Position numbers and translations under genes: made by a program
Notes under the pieces: generated by a model
What the model saw: only the letters and a program-made list of their open reading frames with translations
What the model was told of the DNA's origin: nothing
Database searches by the model: none
Part shown: positions 35,905-44,449 of the stretch, in pieces
How positions within the stretch are numbered: position 1 is the stretch's first letter
How the letters are laid out: the number at the start of each line of letters is the position of its first letter
Origin: Gordonia sediminis
GTDB taxonomy: Bacteria; Actinomycetota; Actinomycetes; Mycobacteriales; Mycobacteriaceae
DNA: 64,000 nt
Reading direction: 5' to 3'
Assembly (NCBI GenBank): GCA_004193205.1
Contig: RZUM01000002.1
Span: forward strand, 930,001-994,000

Positions 35905-36474
35905 ATGGCCGACCCGAATGCCGAGCACCTCCATCCCGAATCCGTGCAGCAATGGCACGACTGGCTCGCCGATCACCACGACACCTCCGGTGGGGTGTGG
36001 TTTGTGTTCTGGCGCAAAGAGTCCGGTCGTGAGCGACTCGACTACGACGAGGTGGTGCGCGAAGCCCTGTGTTGGGGCTGGGTCGACGGCCACACCCGCA
36101 CCCTCGACGAGGATCGACGCAGTATGTGGTTCACCCGCCGCGGCCGTAACAGCGCCTGGGCGGCCAGCAACAAGGCACGCGTCGCCGACCTCCTCGCCGC
36201 GGGTCGCATGCAACCCGCCGGTCAGGCTGTCATCGACGAGGCGAAACGCCGCGGGCTGTGGAATCTGCTCGATGACGCCGAGGCCGTGATCGAATCGCGC
36301 GAACTCGCGGCCGCGCTCGACGCCGACCCGGCGGCCCGCGCGAACTGGGACGCCTTCCCGCCGAGCGCCCGGAAGTCCGGGCTTGCCCAGATCGCCTTCG
36401 CCAAGCAGCCGGCGACGAAGACGAAACGCATCGCCACGATCGTGGAGAAGGCCGCCCGCAACGAACGGCCGTGA
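35905..36474 (+). CDS. YdeI/OmpD-associated family protein
   Basis: A 189-residue cytoplasmic protein of the YdeI/OmpD-associated family (bacteriocin-protection/OmdA type). Diagnostic segments are WLADHHDTSGGVWFVFWRK, YDEVVREALCWGWVDG (conserved) and the SAWAASNKARVADLLAAG region, with the C-terminal SARKSGLAQIAFAKQPATK. The family is widespread and its biochemical role is not established. It starts at an apparently leaderless ATG. Confidence 0.85.
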   Translation: MADPNAEHLHPESVQQWHDWLADHHDTSGGVWFVFWRKESGRERLDYDEVVREALCWGWVDGHTRTLDEDRRSMWFTRRGRNSAWAASNKARVADLLAAGRMQPAGQAVIDEAKRRGLWNLLDDAEAVIESRELAAALDADPAARANWDAFPPSARKSGLAQIAFAKQPATKTKRIATIVEKAARNERP

Positions 36475-36487
36475 CCTGCGGACCCTG

Positions 36488-37279
36488 CTACAGATCCGGA
36501 ATCGGCAGATCGAGATTGGGTGCGATGATCCCGCCGTCGACCTCGAGGATCTTGCCGGTGACATACGCTCCGGCCGGCGACGCCAGGTAGAGCGCGGCCG
36601 CAGCGACATCCTCGGGGTCGCCGAGACGCCGCATCGGGGTGGCGTTCTCGACCGCGTTTCGCATGTCCTCGTCGGCGGCGACGATGTCGAGTGCCGAGGT
36701 CGCGATCGCTCCCGGTGCGATGCCGTTCACGCGGATCTTCGGGTTGAGGTCCATCGCGGCGAGACGTGTGTAGTGCGCCAGCGCAGCCTTCGCGGTTCCG
36801 TATGCGGCGAACGCACGGCCGGGCAGACGGCCCATCGTCGAGGTCATGTTGATGATCGATCCGCCGTCGTCGTCGGCCAGCAGGTGCGGGACCGCGGCCG
36901 TCACGAGGGCATGGGCATTGGTGACGTTGAAGTTGAACGCCTCGACGAGGTGCTCGGGTGTGGTGTCGAGCAACGGCCTCGGCATCGCACCGCCGACGTT
37001 GTTGACGACGATGTCGAGCCGCCCGAACTCGTCGACCGCGGTCTGCGCCAAGCCGGCCGCAGTGGCGGGATCACTGAGGTCGGCCACCACCACGTGGGCA
37101 CGCCGCCCGGCCGCGAAGACCCGGGCGGCAACCATGTCGAGGTCGGCCTGGCTGCGCGCGGAGATCACCACATCGGCACCCGCCTCGGCGAACGCGACGG
37201 CGATCGCCGCCCCGAGCCCGCGACCTGCCCCGGTCACCACGGCGACCTTGTCGTCGATACGGAATCTGTCCAGGATCAC
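36488..37279 (-). CDS. Short-chain dehydrogenase/reductase
   Basis: A 263-residue classical SDR. Motifs: nucleotide-binding [13 protein letters not shown], the catalytic Ser in NMTSTMG, YGTAK with Tyr/Lys, and the C-terminal [14 protein letters not shown]. It probably oxidises or reduces a hydroxyl/keto group with NAD(P). The GTG at 37279 is the best start; no strong ribosome-binding site is visible. The upstream 2-hydroxyacid dehydrogenase gene ends 58 nt away on the same strand. Confidence 0.9.
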   Translation of the reverse strand: MILDRFRIDDKVAVVTGAGRGLGAAIAVAFAEAGADVVISARSQADLDMVAARVFAAGRRAHVVVADLSDPATAAGLAQTAVDEFGRLDIVVNNVGGAMPRPLLDTTPEHLVEAFNFNVTNAHALVTAAVPHLLADDDGGSIINMTSTMGRLPGRAFAAYGTAKAALAHYTRLAAMDLNPKIRVNGIAPGAIATSALDIVAADEDMRNAVENATPMRRLGDPEDVAAAALYLASPAGAYVTGKILEVDGGIIAPNLDLPIPDL

Positions 37280-37337
37280 GCCCAGAGCATGCCACGTCCG
37301 ACCCACGACGAGACCGCCCTCGAGAAAATGCGGTCGG

Positions 37338-38252
37338 TCAGTAGTCACGCCCCGGCTCGACCATCGACAGCAGGGTCTCACCGGCGGCGAAACGACGCAG
37401 ATTCTCCGCCAGGAACGGGGCCATGACGCGTGTCAGCCCCGACGCCGGATTCGCCACGTGCGGGGTGATGATCACGTTGGGCAGCGACCAGAGCGGATCG
37501 TCGTCGGCGGGCGGCTCCGGGTCGGTGACGTCGAGGGCGGCCCCGGCGATCTGACCGTCGCGCAGCGCGGCGACCAGCGCATTCTGGTCGACGAGGGGGC
37601 CGCGCGCGACATTGACGACCCAGGCGTGCGCAGGCAACGCCGCGAGGGACTTCGCATCGATGAGGTGGTGGGTCTCGGCCGTGGCGGGGGCCGCGAGGAC
37701 CACGTGGTCGGTCTGCCCCCAGACCTCGTCGGTTCGCGCCGACGGCAGCGTCACCGCGGCACCGTCGACGGGTCGTCCGGAACGGTTCACCGCGATGACC
37801 CGCGCACCCGATGCGGTGAGTCGGGGGATGAGCGACGCCGCGATGCCACCCGCGCCGATGATGGCGACGGTCGAGGAGTGCAGTGACCGCACGGCGGTGT
37901 CGATCGGCTGCTTGTCCCAGTGCCGCAGCACCGCGGTGTTGATCTGCCGCAATCCGGCCAGCAGCAGCGCGAGCGCGTGTTCGGCGACGTTCTCGGCGTA
38001 GTAACCGGACGCATTGGTCCAGATCCGCCGGTCGTCGATGACGCCTGCCGACACGAAATCCTCGATCCCGGCGGTCTTGAGGGCCACCCATTCGACGTGA
38101 TCGGGGAGGTCCGGGAACTCCGACGGCGGTCCGATCCACACCAGGACCCGGGCCTCGCCGAGGCCCACGACCCGGGCGCCGACCGATTCGACGGCCGCGG
38201 CGAGATGCTCGTCACGAGTGGGTTCGATGGCGACCTGCAGCGCATCACTCAT
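37338..38252 (-). CDS. D-isomer-specific 2-hydroxyacid dehydrogenase
   Basis: 304 residues. The NAD-binding motif is [10 protein letters not shown], followed by the catalytic Arg in NVARGPLVD, Glu in DPEPP and His in IITPHVAN. The N-terminal substrate domain is short, as in family members of about 300 residues. It reduces a 2-ketoacid to the D-2-hydroxyacid; the substrate is not predictable. The ATG overlaps the rnhA stop by 4 nt, so it is translationally coupled to RNase H. Confidence 0.9.
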   Translation of the reverse strand: MSDALQVAIEPTRDEHLAAAVESVGARVVGLGEARVLVWIGPPSEFPDLPDHVEWVALKTAGIEDFVSAGVIDDRRIWTNASGYYAENVAEHALALLLAGLRQINTAVLRHWDKQPIDTAVRSLHSSTVAIIGAGGIAASLIPRLTASGARVIAVNRSGRPVDGAAVTLPSARTDEVWGQTDHVVLAAPATAETHHLIDAKSLAALPAHAWVVNVARGPLVDQNALVAALRDGQIAGAALDVTDPEPPADDDPLWSLPNVIITPHVANPASGLTRVMAPFLAENLRRFAAGETLLSMVEPGRDY

Positions 38253-38752
38253 CGTCGTGACCCCGCGATCTGGCGTGCGGCGGTCGTGGCGAGTTCGTCG
38301 GCGATCTCGTTGTAGTGGTCGCCGTTGTGGCCCCTCACCCACTTCCAGGTGACCTCGTGGCGTTCCTCCTCGTCGACGAGGCGACGCCACAGATCGGCGT
38401 TCTTCACCGGTTTTTTGTCGGCGGTCTTCCAGCCGTTGCGCTGCCAGCCCGACACCCACTTGGTGATGCCGTTACGGACGTAGTTCGAATCGGTGTAGAT
38501 GACGACCCGCGACGGCTTGGTGAGGGCTGCCAGGCCTTCGATCGCGCCGGTGAGTTCCATCTTGTTGTTCGTGGTGGCCGGGTCGGAGCCTGAGATGCGC
38601 TTCTCGTGATTGCGGTAGCGCAGCACCGCACCCCAGCCACCCGGACCGGGATTGCCCAGACAGGCGCCATCGGTGGAGATCTCCACGAGGTCGCCGCCGG
38701 CCTTACCGGTGGAGGCCTCGGACTGGGTGGCATTGAACGCAGCGTCGGTCAC
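38249..38752 (-). CDS. rnhA: Ribonuclease HI
   Basis: A 167-residue RNase HI with a ~20-residue N-terminal extension. The catalytic acidic residues are in [37 protein letters not shown] and ADELA, and the basic handle region [16 protein letters not shown] is present. It removes RNA from RNA:DNA hybrids. The GTG start has TACCCT (38760-38765, minus strand) ending 7 nt upstream, suggesting a leaderless mRNA. It heads an overlapping pair with the 2-hydroxyacid dehydrogenase. Confidence 0.96.
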   Translation of the reverse strand: MTDAAFNATQSEASTGKAGGDLVEISTDGACLGNPGPGGWGAVLRYRNHEKRISGSDPATTNNKMELTGAIEGLAALTKPSRVVIYTDSNYVRNGITKWVSGWQRNGWKTADKKPVKNADLWRRLVDEEERHEVTWKWVRGHNGDHYNEIADELATTAARQIAGSRR

Positions 38753-38789
38753 TCATCGAAGGGTACTCACCCACCCCTACGTCGCCATC

Positions 38790-38810
38790 GTGAGCGGGCG
38801 ACCCGCTCAC
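38790..38810. repeat. Perfect 9-bp hairpin in the divergent rnhA promoter region
   Basis: GTGAGCGGG (38790-38798) pairs with CCCGCTCAC (38802-38810) around CGA, and a short A-rich stretch follows on the plus strand. It lies between two divergent genes, so it may be an operator or a terminator remnant. Confidence 0.45.
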
Positions 38811-38918
38811 CGAAAATAGGGGCATTTACCCCATGCCGATCACGTGCAAATCGAGGACCGTTGGATTCGCCCGAAACACACGATCCGGGCACGACCATCA
38901 ACGAGAAGGAGAAGCACG

Positions 38919-39221
38919 ATGAACATTCACGGTACGTCAGGATTCCGGACCTTACTGACCCGCGCTGTCGTCGCAATCGCGCCCGTGACGCTGGCGGTAC
39001 TCGGTATCTCCGGCGTGACCGCATCCACCGCGAGCGCGTTGCCCATCAGCAATCTGCAGAGCGAATGCCGCCAGGCCAACGGCCAGTGGGTTGTCGAGTA
39101 CAGCACCAACTCGACCGGTATCCGGTACGTGAGCGGTTACGAATGCTGGTACCGCGACATCAACGGCGACCAGTACGTCGACCTCTACGATCGCAAGGGC
39201 AACTATCAGGGCACCGGCTAG
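38919..39221 (+). CDS. Small secreted protein of unknown function
   Basis: 100 residues with a long Sec signal (about 1-40; hydrophobic TLLTRAVVAIAPVTLAVLGI, cleavage probably after ASA). The mature ~60 residues contain two cysteines (SECRQ and YECWY), likely a disulfide, and an acidic DINGDQYVDLYD segment that resembles a calcium-binding loop. GAAGGAG precedes the ATG. No family is recognised. It stands 13 nt before the methyltransferase gene. Confidence 0.75.
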   Translation: MNIHGTSGFRTLLTRAVVAIAPVTLAVLGISGVTASTASALPISNLQSECRQANGQWVVEYSTNSTGIRYVSGYECWYRDINGDQYVDLYDRKGNYQGTG

Positions 39222-39222
39222 A

Positions 39223-39228
39223 TAGGGT
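39223..39228 (+). promoter_or_regulatory. -10 box for the trans-aconitate methyltransferase gene
   Basis: TAGGGT ends 6 nt before ATG 39235 and directly follows the previous stop codon region; a leaderless transcript is likely. Confidence 0.55.
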
Positions 39229-39234
39229 GGACGC

Positions 39235-40002
39235 ATGCCGACCTGGGATCCGGACCGCTACCTCCAATTCGCCGACGCCCGCGCCCGACCGTTTCTCGAT
39301 CTGATCGCACAGATTCCCACCAACCCCAAGATGATCGTCGATCTCGGTTGCGGTCCAGGTCATCTCACCAAGCACCTGCGCGCCCGCTGGCCGGACGCGC
39401 AGGTGCTCGGCATCGATTCGTCAGACAAGATGATCGATCAGGCCTTCCGCGACAACACCGACCCGCACGCGAACTACGACATCGCCGACGTCGCCACCTG
39501 GACACCGGATCAGCCTGTCGACCTGTTCGTGTCCAACGCGGTATTCCAGTGGGTACCGCATCAGTTCGAGGTGATCGAGCGGTTGCTCGGTCACTTGAAC
39601 GACGGTGGCGTCTTCGCCGTCCAGGTTCCCGACAACAGCGATGCCCGGACCCACCGAACCCTGGCCGCGCTCGCCGAGGACCCTCGATTCGCCGAGCAAC
39701 TCTCGTCGGTGCAACGTCAGTCGGGACTCGGCGCCATGGAATACGTGACCTTCTTCAGTGAGCACGGCCTCGGCATCAACGCCTGGTCGACGACCTACAT
39801 TCATGTCCTGGACGGCGACGATCCCGTCTACCACTGGATCTCGGGAACGGGCGCGCGTCCGTTCCTCGACGCCCTCGACGGCGAGCTGCGCGAGGAGTAC
39901 ATCGTTGAACTCAAGGCCCGGCTGAAGGACGCGTACCCCGAGGGTCCGCTCGGCACGGTCCTGCCGTTCCGCCGCAGCTTCGCGGTTGCCACCCGCCACT
40001 GA
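39235..40002 (+). CDS. tam: Trans-aconitate 2-methyltransferase
   Basis: A 255-residue SAM-dependent class I methyltransferase of normal Tam length. It opens with the family signature WDPDRYLQFADARARPFLDL; SAM motif I is VDLGCGPGHLTKHL, motif II GIDSSDKM, and SNAVFQWVPH and WSTTYIHVLDGDDPVYHWI are typical of Tam. Tam methylates trans-aconitate, a spontaneous isomer of cis-aconitate that inhibits aconitase. Its position beside two citrate-synthase homologues fits a role in TCA-cycle housekeeping. Confidence 0.92.
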   Translation: MPTWDPDRYLQFADARARPFLDLIAQIPTNPKMIVDLGCGPGHLTKHLRARWPDAQVLGIDSSDKMIDQAFRDNTDPHANYDIADVATWTPDQPVDLFVSNAVFQWVPHQFEVIERLLGHLNDGGVFAVQVPDNSDARTHRTLAALAEDPRFAEQLSSVQRQSGLGAMEYVTFFSEHGLGINAWSTTYIHVLDGDDPVYHWISGTGARPFLDALDGELREEYIVELKARLKDAYPEGPLGTVLPFRRSFAVATRH

Positions 40003-40025
40003 TCCACGGTCACCGGGCGCCGCGA

Positions 40026-41243
40026 TCAGCGTGCGCCCGGTCGGGCACCCGTGTAGACGCCTTCGGGCCGGAACCGAAGGCGGCGTTCGCCGTACTCCTC
40101 CATCGCATGCGCCGTCCAGCCCGCCATCCGCGACAGCGCGAACATCGTCTCGGCCGCGTCCGGCCGCATCCGGTACTTCACCGCAACCGCCGCAAGCGCG
40201 AAATCCGAATTGGCAAAAGATGATTCGGGAAGAAGCCGCAGAATCGCGTCGACCGCCGGCAACACGCGCCGATCACCGCCGCCGGTCCGTCCGAGCATGT
40301 CGAGCAGTGCGTCCGCGCGTGGATCACGGTGGCGGTAGACCACATGCCCGGTTCCGGGGATGGGTTCGCCGGCGTGGAGCTGCTGCGCGACCGCACCTTC
40401 CGGATCGTCCAGAGCACTCGCGAGAAACCGGAAGGCCAGTGTCGTCGCGCCGCCGTGAACCGGACCGTCGAAGGCACCGAGTCCGGCCCCGAGTACGGCA
40501 TAGATGCTGCCCCGGGCGCTGGCGGCCACCCGCGCGGCGACCGCACTGGCCGAGAGGTCGTGATCGGCCAGCAGCACCAGGGCGGCATTGAGCAGCGTCA
40601 CCTTGCGCGCCGACGACACCTCGTCGGTCAGGCACGGCCACATGCGGGTGGCGATCGACCCCGACCGATCGCCGCCGAGGGCATCGACGCACGCCGAGAC
40701 GGCGGTGGCGGCCTTCGCCGCCACCGCCGGCCGTTCGAGGAGATGACGCAACGGATCGCGCGCACCCAGCGCGTCGACGGTGAGCCTGATCAGATCCAGT
40801 CCACGTGCACGCGGACCGCCCACCGCCCGGATCGAACGACGTAGATCGTCGTCGAGACACCCTGTGGGCCAACTGGTCTCGACATCCCACAGCATCGCGG
40901 CGAGCTCCTCGTAGGGCGTGTCACGCGCCAGGTCGACCGCGTCACGTCCCCGGTAGTAGAGATGATCGTCCTCGAGCAGGGTGAGCCTGGTGTGGATCCG
41001 TTCGACGACGCCGGCGGGCGCACGGCGGGATCGGCCCGATGCGAGTGCCTCCACCTCGTCCACCGCGAACACACTGCCGTCCACCCCGTCGATCCGGACG
41101 CTCGTGATGCGCCCACGGCTCACGTACGCGTAGACGGTGCTCACCTTGACACCGAGCAGGCGCGCCACCTGCTCAGTGGTCAGGTAGTCACGGCCGTCGT
41201 GATGGATCGGCTTCGGGAAACGTCGGGTGTGGGTGCGGGACAC
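40026..41243 (-). CDS. Citrate synthase homologue with N-terminal helix-turn-helix domain
   Basis: 405 residues. Residues about 18-66 form a MerR/excisionase-type helix-turn-helix (DYLTTEQVARLLGVKVSTVY, then SRGRITSVRIDG and FAVDEVEAL). The rest is a small citrate-synthase fold, shorter and more diverged than its neighbour. The catalytic positions look intact: His263 (GPVHGGAT), His300 (GTGHVVYRHRDPRAD) and Asp347 (NSDF); His228 of LADHD is also kept. It may be an enzyme, a metabolite-sensing DNA-binding protein, or both. It is transcribed divergently from a second citrate synthase, with inverted repeats 4-35 nt upstream of its GTG start. I know of no characterised member. Confidence 0.85.
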   Translation of the reverse strand: MSRTHTRRFPKPIHHDGRDYLTTEQVARLLGVKVSTVYAYVSRGRITSVRIDGVDGSVFAVDEVEALASGRSRRAPAGVVERIHTRLTLLEDDHLYYRGRDAVDLARDTPYEELAAMLWDVETSWPTGCLDDDLRRSIRAVGGPRARGLDLIRLTVDALGARDPLRHLLERPAVAAKAATAVSACVDALGGDRSGSIATRMWPCLTDEVSSARKVTLLNAALVLLADHDLSASAVAARVAASARGSIYAVLGAGLGAFDGPVHGGATTLAFRFLASALDDPEGAVAQQLHAGEPIPGTGHVVYRHRDPRADALLDMLGRTGGGDRRVLPAVDAILRLLPESSFANSDFALAAVAVKYRMRPDAAETMFALSRMAGWTAHAMEEYGERRLRFRPEGVYTGARPGAR

Positions 41244-41246
41244 ATA

Positions 41247-41278
41247 TTGATGAAATCAACATTGACGAGCTGGATCAA
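41247..41278. promoter_or_regulatory. Inverted repeats between divergent citrate-synthase genes
   Basis: TTGAT-GAA-ATCAA (41247-41259) is a perfect inverted repeat; a second pair, TTGAC (41262-41266) and ATCAA (41274-41278), follows. The array lies just upstream of the HTH-citrate synthase gene and about 75 nt from the other synthase. It is a natural candidate binding site for the HTH domain. Confidence 0.6.
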
Positions 41279-41352
41279 TACCGCGCATCGTGTGGTACGA
41301 CGGCACGTAATCAACTGTCGCAACAGAGATCACCGCACGGAGGGAGCCCGCC

Positions 41353-42492
41353 ATGGAACAGCTCATCGCACCGGAGGGACTCGCGAACGTCATCGTCGCC
41401 GACACCGAGATCGGTGACGTCCGGGGCGACGAGGGCTTCTACCACTACCGGGAGTTCTCGGCGATCGACCTCGCCCGCACGCGTACCTTCGAGGAGGTCT
41501 GGTACCTGTTCGTGCACGGCGAGCTCCCCGACGACGCGCACCTCGACGCCTTCCGTTCCGCGACGACACCGTTGCGGGACCTGCCCGACGAACTCGGCAG
41601 CCTGCTGCGGACCGCGGCGCTGCTCGGCGACGCACGCGACACCCTGGCCGGCCTGCGGACCGTGTTGTCGGCGGCGGGGCCGGCGACCGGCGCACGACCA
41701 CTGTGGGACAGCGACGCTGCGACGACCCGCCTCGACACGTTGCGGGTGGCCGCGCTGACCCCGACGATCCTGTCCGCGATCCACCGCATCCGGTCCGGCG
41801 AGGAGCCGGTGGCGCCCGACTCCGACCTCTCCGTCGCGGCGAACTGGCTCTATCAGCTGTCGGGACGACGCCCCGACCCGCGCCACGCACGCGCCGTCGA
41901 GCAGTATCTGATCGCCACGATCGACCACGGTTTCAACGCGTCGACGTTCACCGCCCGGGTCATCGCGTCCACCGGAGCCGACGTGTACGCCGCCGTCTGC
42001 GGGGCACTGGGGGCCTTCTCCGGCCCGCTGCACGGCGGGGCGCCCGACCGTGCCCTCGACGCCCTCGACGAGATCGCCCGCCACGGCGATGCCACCTCGT
42101 GGGCCCGCGAACAGATCGCTGCCCGGCGCCGGATCATGGGCTTCGGTCACGCCGTCTACCGCACCCGCGACCCCCGCTCGGAGCTGCTGCGATCGATCGC
42201 GCTCGAACTGGGCGGGCCCATCGTCGAGCAGGCCGTCGACGTGGAACAGAAGGTGACCGCCGTACTGGCGCAGGCCCATCCCGACCAGCCGCGTTACGCC
42301 AACGTCGAGTTCTACGCGGGCGTGGTGATGGACGCCTGCGGTGTCCCGCGCTCGATGTTCACGCCGACGTTCGCGGTCAGCCGTGTCGTCGGGTGGTGTG
42401 CGAACATCGCCGAACAGGCCCGATCCCGCAAGATCATCCGCCCCCGCGCCCGCTACGTCGGACCACCGCCGCGCGTCGTCGGGGACCGCTGA
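41353..42492 (+). CDS. Citrate synthase (CitA/citrate synthase 2 type)
   Basis: 379 residues, full length for the short CitA-type branch. Conserved segments are DHGFNASTFTARVIAST, the catalytic His in GPLHGGAPD and GFGHAVYRTRDPRSE, and MFTPTFAVSRVVGW. At the position of the catalytic Asp of E. coli GltA (NVDF) this protein has Glu (NVEF). It should condense acetyl-CoA (or propionyl-CoA) with oxaloacetate. GGAGGGAG precedes the ATG. It is divergent from the HTH-citrate synthase, 109 nt apart. Confidence 0.9.
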   Translation: MEQLIAPEGLANVIVADTEIGDVRGDEGFYHYREFSAIDLARTRTFEEVWYLFVHGELPDDAHLDAFRSATTPLRDLPDELGSLLRTAALLGDARDTLAGLRTVLSAAGPATGARPLWDSDAATTRLDTLRVAALTPTILSAIHRIRSGEEPVAPDSDLSVAANWLYQLSGRRPDPRHARAVEQYLIATIDHGFNASTFTARVIASTGADVYAAVCGALGAFSGPLHGGAPDRALDALDEIARHGDATSWAREQIAARRRIMGFGHAVYRTRDPRSELLRSIALELGGPIVEQAVDVEQKVTAVLAQAHPDQPRYANVEFYAGVVMDACGVPRSMFTPTFAVSRVVGWCANIAEQARSRKIIRPRARYVGPPPRVVGDR

Positions 42493-42630
42493 ACGATCAG
42501 CCGCGGGCCGGTACCGTACTCCCTGGTGACCGGTAACGCCTGCATCTCGGTTCGGGCCTCGACATGTGGACATCGGTTCACTTCTGCAACACTGGCAACA
42601 CTGGTTCGTCGGTCCGCAGGGGGTACATCC

Positions 42631-43893
42631 ATGTCCAGATGGCGTCTGCTCGTCGCCGCTGCCACCGCCGCGGTACTCGCGACCACTGGTACCGCCCTGG
42701 CGTCGGGACCCGCGCACGCCTCGGTGTGCAACGCGCTGGGCCCGACCGGCGGCGACGTCGGCTCGACCGGCAGTTCCGGCTCCACCGACATGGGACTCGG
42801 CAGCGCCGACTACGGCAGCTACCGGGCCGACGGCAAGAAGCCCCAGATGCCGCTGCCCAAGCTGCGCGGGGCGAGCACCGCGATCCAGTGGGTCACCGGG
42901 CCGCGCAGCCCCAACCGCACCGACCAGCGCTTCTCCATCACCTCCACCGACGTCGGCGTGCCCTGGGACAACGGATCCGGCCAGGTGCTGATGGCCTTCG
43001 GCGACACCTGGGGCCGGTGCGCCGGACAGATGGTGTGGCGCCACAACACCATGCTGCGCAGCGATGGCAACACCGACCTCGACAAGGGCATGACCTTCCC
43101 CGCTGCCATCCCCGGGTCGATCCGGTCCGGTGCGGCGGTCACCCCGCAGCATCCGACCTTCGCGCTCCCCCTGTTCAACGCGATCGGCGTGCGCAACGTC
43201 GAGGTGGGCCGGATCCCGACGTCGGGGATCGCGATCAACGGCGTGCAGTACCTGAACTACATGTCGATTCATCGCTGGACCGGGCCCGGGCGGTGGATGA
43301 CGAACTACTCCGCGATCGCCGTCTCCCACGACAACGGCCAGACCTGGACCACCGTCAACGACACCATCCGCGCGAACTTCGACGTCACCCTTCCCGGCGT
43401 GCGCCAGGTCCAACTGGGTCACAGCCGATTCCAGATGGGCGCCTTCCTGCGGTCCGGCGACTACGTCTATCAGTACGGCACACCCAACGGGCGCCGCAGT
43501 TCCGCGTACGTGTCCCGCGTCCACCCCGCCGACATCTTGGACCTGAACCGCTACGAGTACTACCGCGGCGGTGGCGCGTGGTCGCCGCGGCCGGCCGACG
43601 CGACCCCGATCATCGGTCCGCCGGTCAGCGAGATGTCGGTGGCCTACAACAACTTCCTGGGCAGGTTCGTCATGCTGACCGAACGGACCGGGAACATTCT
43701 GATGCGCACCTCGCCGTCCCCGGAGGGACCGTGGAGCGCCGAGAAGGTGCTCATCTCGCCCAACCAGACCCGGGGGCTCTATGCGCCCTACATCCACCCG
43801 CACTCGTCGGGCCGGTTCCTGTATTTCGTCACGTCCCGCTGGGACGACTACAACGTGATGCTGGTCCGCACCGACCTGTCGAAGATCCGGTAA
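42631..43893 (+). CDS. Secreted DUF4185 protein, candidate endo-D-arabinanase (GH183)
   Basis: 420 residues with a Sec signal (about 5-31, cleavage after AHA). The mature protein is a beta-propeller-like DUF4185 domain; its diagnostic element is VLMAFGDTWG near residue 120, preceded by TSTDVGVPWD. The Asp of TDVG and the Asp of FGDTW are 18 residues apart and are the obvious candidate catalytic pair. As I recall, DUF4185 proteins were recently assigned to family GH183, endo-D-arabinanases acting on the arabinan of mycobacterial cell walls. Here it would remodel the organism's own arabinogalactan or lipoarabinomannan. ATG 42631 is chosen because the signal peptide begins there. Confidence 0.82.
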   Translation: MSRWRLLVAAATAAVLATTGTALASGPAHASVCNALGPTGGDVGSTGSSGSTDMGLGSADYGSYRADGKKPQMPLPKLRGASTAIQWVTGPRSPNRTDQRFSITSTDVGVPWDNGSGQVLMAFGDTWGRCAGQMVWRHNTMLRSDGNTDLDKGMTFPAAIPGSIRSGAAVTPQHPTFALPLFNAIGVRNVEVGRIPTSGIAINGVQYLNYMSIHRWTGPGRWMTNYSAIAVSHDNGQTWTTVNDTIRANFDVTLPGVRQVQLGHSRFQMGAFLRSGDYVYQYGTPNGRRSSAYVSRVHPADILDLNRYEYYRGGGAWSPRPADATPIIGPPVSEMSVAYNNFLGRFVMLTERTGNILMRTSPSPEGPWSAEKVLISPNQTRGLYAPYIHPHSSGRFLYFVTSRWDDYNVMLVRTDLSKIR

Positions 43894-43906
43894 CCCGAGG
43901 AGAGTC

Positions 43907-44434
43907 ATGCCGCGACGTGTCGTCCTGATCCGCGCGATCAACGTCGGCGGAGCGAAACTCCCGATGGCCGATCTGCGGGAGATGGCCGCCGAACTCGGCG
44001 CCACCGACATCTCCACCTACATCGCGTCGGGCAACCTGCTGTGCACGACGCCCGGCGCGACGGACTCATTCGATCGGGCCCTCGAGGAGGCGATCACCGC
44101 ACGGTTCGGGTTCGAACGCGAGGTGATCAGCCGATCACCCGAGGAGCTCGCGGCGGCCCTCGACGCCCACCCGTTCCCGGTGCTCGAACCGAAGTTCTCC
44201 TACGTCTACTGCCTCACCGGCCGACCCGACCCCGACAACGTCGCCACATTCGAACAGCGCCGATTCGGCGACGACATGTTCACCGTGATCGGCAACGATC
44301 TGCACATCCGCTACGCCGAGGGTGCCGGCACGTCGAAGCTCACCGCACCGGTGATCGCCAAGGGTCTGGGCGTGCAGGGCACCGGCCGCAACCTGAAGAC
44401 GATCCGCAAGCTGATCGAGCTCGCGGGCGGGTGA
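43907..44434 (+). CDS. DUF1697 family protein
   Basis: A 175-residue protein of the DUF1697 family: LIRAINVGGAKLPMADLREM, TYIASGNLLC, the EEAITARFGFEREVISRSPEEL region and the C-terminal GTGRNLKTIRKLIELA. These are small soluble alpha/beta proteins of unknown function, widely distributed in bacteria. GAGGAGAG lies just upstream of the ATG. The gene starts 13 nt after the DUF4185 gene, so co-transcription is possible. Confidence 0.88.
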   Translation: MPRRVVLIRAINVGGAKLPMADLREMAAELGATDISTYIASGNLLCTTPGATDSFDRALEEAITARFGFEREVISRSPEELAAALDAHPFPVLEPKFSYVYCLTGRPDPDNVATFEQRRFGDDMFTVIGNDLHIRYAEGAGTSKLTAPVIAKGLGVQGTGRNLKTIRKLIELAGG

Positions 44435-44449
44435 GAGCACCCGGAGAGT

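Noticed and set aside
41311-44016. Minus-strand frame of about 900 codons
   Set aside because: It covers citrate synthase and the DUF4185 gene in antisense; low-complexity composition without motifs.
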